From an uncultured Dorea sp. (GTDB taxonomy: Bacteria > Bacillota_A > Clostridia > Lachnospirales > Lachnospiraceae): 64,000 nucleotides of DNA. This document shows, piece after piece, positions 59,009-64,000 of this stretch. The stretch lies in assembly GCA_910579015.1 (NCBI GenBank), contig CAJTRO010000009.1, positions 24,732 through 88,731 of the forward strand, written 5' to 3'. The translations under genes were made by a program, and so were the position numbers. The notes beneath the pieces were generated by a model. The model was not told where the DNA came from. It did no database searches and saw only the letters and a program-made list of their open reading frames with translations. Within the stretch, counting starts at the first letter, position 1. The number at the start of each line of letters is the position of its first letter.

Positions 59009-60937
59009 GTGTTAAAAAATTTAAAAGTGAGGAGTAAGCTCGTCGTCTCATTTGGCATCGTAATGGCATTCTATATTATTGCCGTGATCGCGGCGAACAT
59101 TGGATTAAGCAGTGTTCTTGGGGGATTGGATGATTTCTATCATACTCCTTATCCCATGGTCGAAGCTTCTCTGGAAGCTCAGACACATACCCGTAAGATC
59201 CAGTTGAATATGTATCGTGCCGCCGTTGCGACCGATGAGGCGGCCGCCCAGTCTCTTCTGAACGAGATCGACGGTGAAGCCGTGAAGATGAACGAGGCGC
59301 TGGACAGACTTAGAGAGGCATTCGAAGGTGACACTTCACTTCTCCAGTCCCTTGAAAGCGCCGCCAGCCAGCTGATGACAGCAAGACAGTCGGCTCTTGA
59401 TTATCTGAACGCTAAGGACTATGACAATGCAATTACCGTACTGAACGGAGAGTACGCGGAAGCCGGAACTAATTTCTCGGCGATTACCGACCAGATGATC
59501 GACACAGCTCAGGCTCAGGCCGATGAGTATTACGCTTCCGGGCATGATACCAAGAAGATCTGCACGCTTGTCCTGCTGGGGCTTGCGGTTGTATGTATTA
59601 TCTTTACTATATCCATGACGATCCGCGTTGTAAGAGATATTACTCATCCGATCCTCGAGATCGAAGCCGCTGTCAAGGCTATGGCGCAGGGCAATATGCA
59701 TTCCAAGGTTACATATGAATCCAAGGATGAGCTTGGGCAGCTGGCCGAGAACCTTCGTTTTGTGTTAAAGACACTGTCCAGCTATATTGCTCATATCAGC
59801 AGCCGGATGGATTCCCTTGCAGACGGCGATCTGAGTGTTGAGATGGACATGGATTATCTGGGTGAATTTGAATCCATCCAGAATTCCGGCAAGAAGATCC
59901 TCCACTCCATGAACGACGCCATGGGCCAGATCCATCAGGCAGCGGAGCAGGTTGCCAGCGGTTCAGACCAGGTATCCAGCGGTGCACAGGCATTGAGCCA
60001 GGGCGCGACCGAGCAGGCAAGTTCCGTAGAAGAGTTAGTCGCTACTCTCAGCGACCTGTCAGAACAGGTAAACCAGACAGCCCAGAAGTCGCGTGACGTC
60101 AACAACCTGATCGCACTTACCGGCGCAGAGGTGAATAACAGTAATACCAAGATGGCGTCCATGATGACCGCCATGACCAAGATCAACGAGTGTTCAAGCC
60201 GTATTGAGAAGATTATTAAGACAATTGAAGACATCGCATTCCAGACCAATATCCTTGCTCTGAACGCCGCAGTAGAAGCGGCCCGCGCAGGGGAAGCAGG
60301 AAAGGGATTTGCCGTTGTTGCAGACGAAGTAAGAAGCCTCGCCTCCAAGAGCGCCGAGGCCGCAAAGGATACTACCGTATTGATCAGTGATTCTCTGAAC
60401 GCAGTGTCCGAAGGTAATCAGATCGCCTCCGAGACACAGGAATCTCTGGAGATGGTTGTTTCCAATGCACAGCACATTACCGAGAACATGGCTTCTATCA
60501 CAGAGGCAACCGACGTTCAGGCAGAAGGACTTTCTCAGGTTACGCTGGGAATCGACCAGATCTCCTCGGTTATCCAGACCAATTCCGCCACTGCACAGCA
60601 GAGCGCCGCTGCCAGCGAGGAGCTGTTCAGCCAGTCCAGCCTGCTTAAGAGCCTGGTAGGACGTTTCCGCCTGAAAGGAATGCCCGCATCCGCAGTGAAC
60701 ACTGCACCGGCCTCAGCGCCGAGCACGACATATTCCTCACCGGCAGATTCAATGAACTCTTCGGATTCATTTGATTCATTTGACACATTTGACTCGTTCG
60801 ATTCGTTTGGTTCTTATGATTCCGGCAAGTCTGACGATCCTGTAGATTCTATGGATATCGACATTCCAAAGCCGGTTGTTCATACGAATTCAATGAATAA
60901 TACAGGAACGTTTGTGGATGATATGGCGAAGTATTAG
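59009..60937 (+). CDS. Methyl-accepting chemotaxis protein with Phe/Ser/Asp tail
   Basis: The 642-residue chemoreceptor has TM1 (about 11-33), a helical outside sensor of about 150 residues, TM2 (about 184-205), HAMP (about 206-258) and a signalling hairpin with the conserved tip (FQTNILALNAAVEAARAGEA). After the hairpin a tail of about 85 residues is Ser/Ala/Pro-rich, then has repeats of DSFDSFDTFDSFDSF type, and ends acidic. No CheR-type pentapeptide is seen. The GTG start has AGGAGG eight bases upstream; the N-terminus (MLKNLKVRSKL) is like that of the receptor at 15617. A terminator follows. Confidence 0.93.
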   Translation: MLKNLKVRSKLVVSFGIVMAFYIIAVIAANIGLSSVLGGLDDFYHTPYPMVEASLEAQTHTRKIQLNMYRAAVATDEAAAQSLLNEIDGEAVKMNEALDRLREAFEGDTSLLQSLESAASQLMTARQSALDYLNAKDYDNAITVLNGEYAEAGTNFSAITDQMIDTAQAQADEYYASGHDTKKICTLVLLGLAVVCIIFTISMTIRVVRDITHPILEIEAAVKAMAQGNMHSKVTYESKDELGQLAENLRFVLKTLSSYIAHISSRMDSLADGDLSVEMDMDYLGEFESIQNSGKKILHSMNDAMGQIHQAAEQVASGSDQVSSGAQALSQGATEQASSVEELVATLSDLSEQVNQTAQKSRDVNNLIALTGAEVNNSNTKMASMMTAMTKINECSSRIEKIIKTIEDIAFQTNILALNAAVEAARAGEAGKGFAVVADEVRSLASKSAEAAKDTTVLISDSLNAVSEGNQIASETQESLEMVVSNAQHITENMASITEATDVQAEGLSQVTLGIDQISSVIQTNSATAQQSAAASEELFSQSSLLKSLVGRFRLKGMPASAVNTAPASAPSTTYSSPADSMNSSDSFDSFDTFDSFDSFGSYDSGKSDDPVDSMDIDIPKPVVHTNSMNNTGTFVDDMAKY

Positions 60938-60957
60938 ATACAGAATAGAATAGAATG

Positions 60958-60990
60958 GAGCCGTCGGCTGATGCCGGCGGCTCTGTTTTT
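60958..60990 (+). terminator. Intrinsic terminator of the chemoreceptor gene
   Basis: An 11-base GC-rich stem (60958-60968 with 60973-60983, one G-U pair) and a four-base loop are followed by TGTTTTTTCG. Confidence 0.85.
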
Positions 60991-61003
60991 TCGTAATAAA
61001 TTA

Positions 61004-63022
61004 TTATGACATATGCTTCATGATCTCTTGCTTTAGTTTCAGTACTTCAAGATCTCCCGGCAGGAGCGCCGCAAGCTGTTCTGCAACCCCGTATGCTTCC
61101 CCCCACTGCTCGTTTGCAACCAGTCCCAGAAGCACCTGCTTCACCTGATTGCCCAGAACCTGGAACTCTTCCGAAACCTGCCGCGGAGGTTCCTTCATCT
61201 TCTCTTCCATATAATCACTCAGGCAGCTGATAGCTCCGGACATCTGCGGATAGGTGTGAATAGCATTCCGAAGCATCTCGATACATATCTCATATTTCCC
61301 GTTCTCAAGGTTATCCAGAACCTTCTCAGCCATGAATACGAATTTGTACCGGGACGGCAGCGCATAATAATCCGGAATTGTAAGAATCTCTTCTTTATAT
61401 AATGTCTCTGCTTCACAGCGTACACTACTACAGTATTGCTTCAAAAGTTCAAGCAGCTTTGCGGTCTCTGTCATCCCTTGCGCCAGCATCTTCTCCAGCA
61501 TACTCTGCTTTAACCTTTCTGCATAGATGGGGTAATCCGTCATCAGCGGACACAGCTTCTCCATGTGCACCGGCATTTCTGATACCTCCATCTGTTCCGT
61601 CAGACTTTTAACAAACTCATCCCAAGTCTCAACAGATGTATGTTCCAATAATGGTGTCAACGAAAAACCGTTCCGTTCGGCCAACTCCACTATCTGCCCC
61701 ATAAAACCGGACGGGCACTTTCCTGCACAAAGCTTATAATATCTCTCCGCCTTCGCCGGCAGATGCTTTTCTTCAGCATACAATGCCTTCTGAATACTTA
61801 CATAAGGATTGTTCGTATGAAGCCTCGAATAGCCGTCCAGTATACTTGATCTCAGTTCGGGATATGCCGTCTTCATCTTCTCCAGATGTGCGTAATGCGG
61901 CTCAACCAGCTTCTCTCGATCCCAGGGAATCCAGGCAAGTATTTCCTTTATCTGCGCGGTATCCTGAAGCTCCGTTGCAAAGAACAGACCGGCTACATAG
62001 GCAGGCATCGCATGTTCCCATGCAGTCGTATATGTAACAGAACCGCCAGTCTGATGCATGGCCAGCTCCGGGTGTTTCTCCAGATACCGCATCGTCTTGT
62101 GGAAACTTCTCACATGGCGGATCCCCCTCTGAATCTGCTGTAAATCCCAACAGAGGGTAGCAAGGATACTGTAGATATGCGCCTGTCCAACTTCCAGAAG
62201 GCGGGGCGACAGCAATATCTTCTCCCCTTCCTCCAACGCCTCTTCCCTCCGCCCTGCGGCAGTGAGCATAACAGGCAGATGTACCTGCATCCACATCTCA
62301 TAAATATGGATACGCTCTTCTTTCGCCGCAAGCTTGAGCCCTTCACGGCAGTATTCTATCGCCTTCTCATCTTCACCCACATACCGGTATTCCTGTGCAA
62401 GCTGCATACAGATGTGAGCGGTGGGATTCTCTTCATAAACCTTACGCAGCAGAGCTGTATTACGTTCAAACTTCTTTCTTCCTTCCGATGCCGATCCGCT
62501 CTCAACGTAACCATAGTGATGAACATAGCTCGAAATAGCCTTCCGCGGATCATCAAATGGATACAGCCCTTCATGGATCGGGGAGACGAATCTGATCTCC
62601 GGTGTCAGACGGCACATACGCCCCACCTGGGCATCGTTATAAGACCGTCCCTCCCAATCATCATAATTGCGCTGTATATACGTAGCCGACTCATAATTTC
62701 GGTACTCTCCGCTCTTGAAGAACTCAACGATCTCTGTCACATTCTCAAACCACTCGTCATCATCCAGGTAGAGGAACCATTCCCCGCCAGCCTCGGTAAG
62801 CCCGGCGTTCCTCGCCTTAGAAAAATCGTCACACCAGGTAAACGGAATGATGTGGGATGTGTACTGGTTCACAATCTCAAGCACAGCTGGATCTTTTCCA
62901 GTAAAAACAACAATCAGTTCACTGTTTATCTCCTTGAGAAGAGGAACGATTGATTCCAGACATCTCTTCAGAGTTTCTCTCCGGTCTGATACCAGAAGAG
63001 ATATTGTAAGCTGTAATTTCAT
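61004..63022 (-). CDS. Glycosyltransferase family 2 with TPR-like region, putative flagellin modifier
   Basis: The 672-residue protein has an N-terminal GT-A domain (about 1-170): LTISLLVSDRRETLKRCLES, SKARNAGLTEAGGEWFLYLD with the DDDEWFE metal-binding motif, and SPIHEGLYPF. From about 200 onwards it is helical with TPR-like pairs (HICMQLAQEYRYVGEDEKAI, EYCREGLKLAA). This resembles SunS-type GT2 enzymes, some of which glycosylate secreted peptides or flagellin. It lies just after the flagellin gene in the same direction, which makes flagellin the likely acceptor; this is inference. GGAG precedes the ATG. Confidence 0.85.
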   Translation of the reverse strand: MKLQLTISLLVSDRRETLKRCLESIVPLLKEINSELIVVFTGKDPAVLEIVNQYTSHIIPFTWCDDFSKARNAGLTEAGGEWFLYLDDDEWFENVTEIVEFFKSGEYRNYESATYIQRNYDDWEGRSYNDAQVGRMCRLTPEIRFVSPIHEGLYPFDDPRKAISSYVHHYGYVESGSASEGRKKFERNTALLRKVYEENPTAHICMQLAQEYRYVGEDEKAIEYCREGLKLAAKEERIHIYEMWMQVHLPVMLTAAGRREEALEEGEKILLSPRLLEVGQAHIYSILATLCWDLQQIQRGIRHVRSFHKTMRYLEKHPELAMHQTGGSVTYTTAWEHAMPAYVAGLFFATELQDTAQIKEILAWIPWDREKLVEPHYAHLEKMKTAYPELRSSILDGYSRLHTNNPYVSIQKALYAEEKHLPAKAERYYKLCAGKCPSGFMGQIVELAERNGFSLTPLLEHTSVETWDEFVKSLTEQMEVSEMPVHMEKLCPLMTDYPIYAERLKQSMLEKMLAQGMTETAKLLELLKQYCSSVRCEAETLYKEEILTIPDYYALPSRYKFVFMAEKVLDNLENGKYEICIEMLRNAIHTYPQMSGAISCLSDYMEEKMKEPPRQVSEEFQVLGNQVKQVLLGLVANEQWGEAYGVAEQLAALLPGDLEVLKLKQEIMKHMS

Positions 63023-63115
63023 AGAAAATTGCTCCTTTTCACATTTCTATCAAGTATATATAATATATCATATTTCGAGAGGGTTCGCAAATCTCTATAT
63101 ATTTTATCCAATGAA

Positions 63116-63143
63116 AAAAGGCTTCTTTTTTAAGAAGCCTTTT
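63116..63143 (-). terminator. Intrinsic terminator of the flagellin gene
   Basis: A perfect 12-base stem (63116-63127 with 63132-63143) with a four-base loop ends in a T-run on the minus strand, about 20 bases after the flagellin stop. It separates flagellin from the glycosyltransferase gene. Confidence 0.85.
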
Positions 63144-63163
63144 CCATATGAAAATTCAATTAA

Positions 63164-64000
63164 TTACTGAAGTAACTGAAGAACTCCCTGTGGTACCTGA
63201 TTAGCCTGAGCAAGCATAGCCTGAGCGGACTGTACAAGAATGTTATTCTTCGTGTAAGCCATCATTTCCTTAGCCATATCTACGTCACGGATACGAGACT
63301 CAGCTGCTGTGATGTTCTCTTCCTGAACACTTAAGTTGTTGATCGTGTGATCCAGACGGTTCTGCATAGCACCGAAGTCAGAACGCATGGAGGATACCAT
63401 GTCGATAGCTGCCTGTGCTACAGAGATAGCGTGTCTTGCGCTGTTTGCACCTGTCAAATCGATCTCATTAATAGTTACAGCCTGTTCACCAGTATTCTTA
63501 GCGCCAGCCGCTGCTACAGTGAAGCTTCCGGTTCCTAATGTCTTTGCAAACGTCGTTGGATTTGTGGAGTGAAGTCCAAGAGTTGTACTGCTCATCTGCT
63601 GGAATGTAACCTTCAACTGGTTAGCAGTCTCATGGGAATCACCTACATGAAGCGTAATCGTTGTTGCAGCTGCGCCTGCTGTACCAGATCCGCCTGCTCC
63701 GCCAACACCACTTGCTGATGCAGTAAACAGCTTTGTTCCATTGAAGTTAGCTGTCTGGCTGATTCTGTCAATTTCTTCGTTCAAACGATTAATTTCCTTC
63801 TGCATCTCCTGACGGTTAGCAGTAGAATATGTTCCGTTTGCAGACTGTGTAGCCAGCTCAACCATACGATTCAGCATGGAGTGAACTTCTGTCAGAGCAC
63901 CTTCAGCTGTCTGTACGAGAGAGATACCATCGTTAGCGTTCTTCTGAGCTGTTGCAAGACCTGTGATCTGTGCACGCATCTTTTCAGAAATAGCCAGTCC
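63164..64000 (-). CDS. fliC: Flagellin, C-terminal part
   Basis: The window holds 278 codons of the flagellin; the start lies beyond base 64000. Visible are the conserved N-terminal D1 part (GLAISEKMRAQITGLATAQK, NANDGISLVQTAEGALTEVH, MLNRMVELATQSANGTYSTA), a short variable region of about 85 residues (Gly/Ala/Thr-rich), and the conserved C-terminal D1/D0 (MVSSMRSDFGAMQNRLDHTI, ESRIRDVDMAKEMMAYTKNN, ANQVPQGVLQLLQ). The short variable part is of the compact type. As the major filament protein it is exported with FliS and expected to be SigD dependent, but its promoter is not in the window. Confidence 0.97.
   Translation of the reverse strand, partial: GLAISEKMRAQITGLATAQKNANDGISLVQTAEGALTEVHSMLNRMVELATQSANGTYSTANRQEMQKEINRLNEEIDRISQTANFNGTKLFTASASGVGGAGGSGTAGAAATTITLHVGDSHETANQLKVTFQQMSSTTLGLHSTNPTTFAKTLGTGSFTVAAAGAKNTGEQAVTINEIDLTGANSARHAISVAQAAIDMVSSMRSDFGAMQNRLDHTINNLSVQEENITAAESRIRDVDMAKEMMAYTKNNILVQSAQAMLAQANQVPQGVLQLLQ

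Noticed and set aside
1..64000. CRISPR arrays, tRNA or rRNA genes, insertion sequences and prophage structural genes.
   Set aside because: No regularly spaced repeats with unique spacers, no tRNA-like or rRNA sequence and no transposase, integrase or phage structural proteins were seen on either strand.

Overview
The window looks like a chromosomal segment of a motile, Gram-positive anaerobe of the Lachnospiraceae (Clostridia; Roseburia/Lachnoclostridium-like). The basis is a V-type ATPase operon, a Clostridia-type flagellar operon with fliY and a cheC/cheD pair, the large Firmicutes form of SRP RNA, strong GGAGG ribosome binding sites and several family types that I know mainly from this group. 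I cannot name a species. Most genes lie on the minus strand.

Layout. 1-3217: the promoter-proximal genes of a V-type ATPase operon (stalk subunit, I, K, start of E); subunit K carries a Na+-type ligand set. 3285-6601: a tightly coupled operon of a small membrane peptide, an AIR-synthase-like protein, an Lrp regulator, an aminotransferase and TrmL. 6681-14479: a B12-binding radical SAM protein, a coiled-coil protein built from 42-bp DNA repeats, the SRP RNA gene, tadA, and two large proteins with long low-complexity repeat regions (one DUF6128-like, one with an N-terminal HTH and a Tyr/Gly-rich middle). 14711-20507: a possible SigD-regulated unknown protein, a chemoreceptor, a nucleotidyltransferase-like protein, an FtsE-like ATPase without FtsX and a membrane-anchored C39-type peptidase. 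20533-24238: fliD-fliS-fliT-like operon. 24298-26528: a Soj/ParA-type ATPase followed by a ComFB-domain protein with a long repetitive linker.

26545-28798: an accessory cassette encoding an XRE regulator, an ImmA/IrrE metallopeptidase and a PIN-like protein. It sits exactly between two identical 64-bp copies of a transcription terminator, so it was probably inserted with duplication of that terminator. I rate this as the most unusual structure here; by composition it resembles a toxin-antitoxin or defence module.

28816-33556: chemoreceptor with an extracytoplasmic zinc-binding CZB domain, SprA-like metalloprotease, degenerate EAL-HDOD protein and CheV. 33681-57727: the main flagellar/chemotaxis operon read from flgB to cheD: flgB, fliE-J, fliK, flgD, flgE, flbD, motAB, fliM, cheY, flgC, fliY, fliOPQR, flhBA, fliA, two FlgF/FlgG-type genes, cheC, cheD. 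It starts at a near-consensus SigA promoter and encodes FliA near its end, so FliA/SigD can then turn on late genes; SigD-like -10 boxes are visible before fliD, cheV and perhaps the gene at 14711. Departures from the usual order are a displaced flgC and no fliL, flhF or flhG. 57950-64000: flagellum-associated lytic transglycosylase, another chemoreceptor, a TPR-containing glycosyltransferase (candidate flagellin modifier) and the 3' part of a flagellin gene.

All gene identities are from reading translated sequence by eye and from memory of families; no database search was run.
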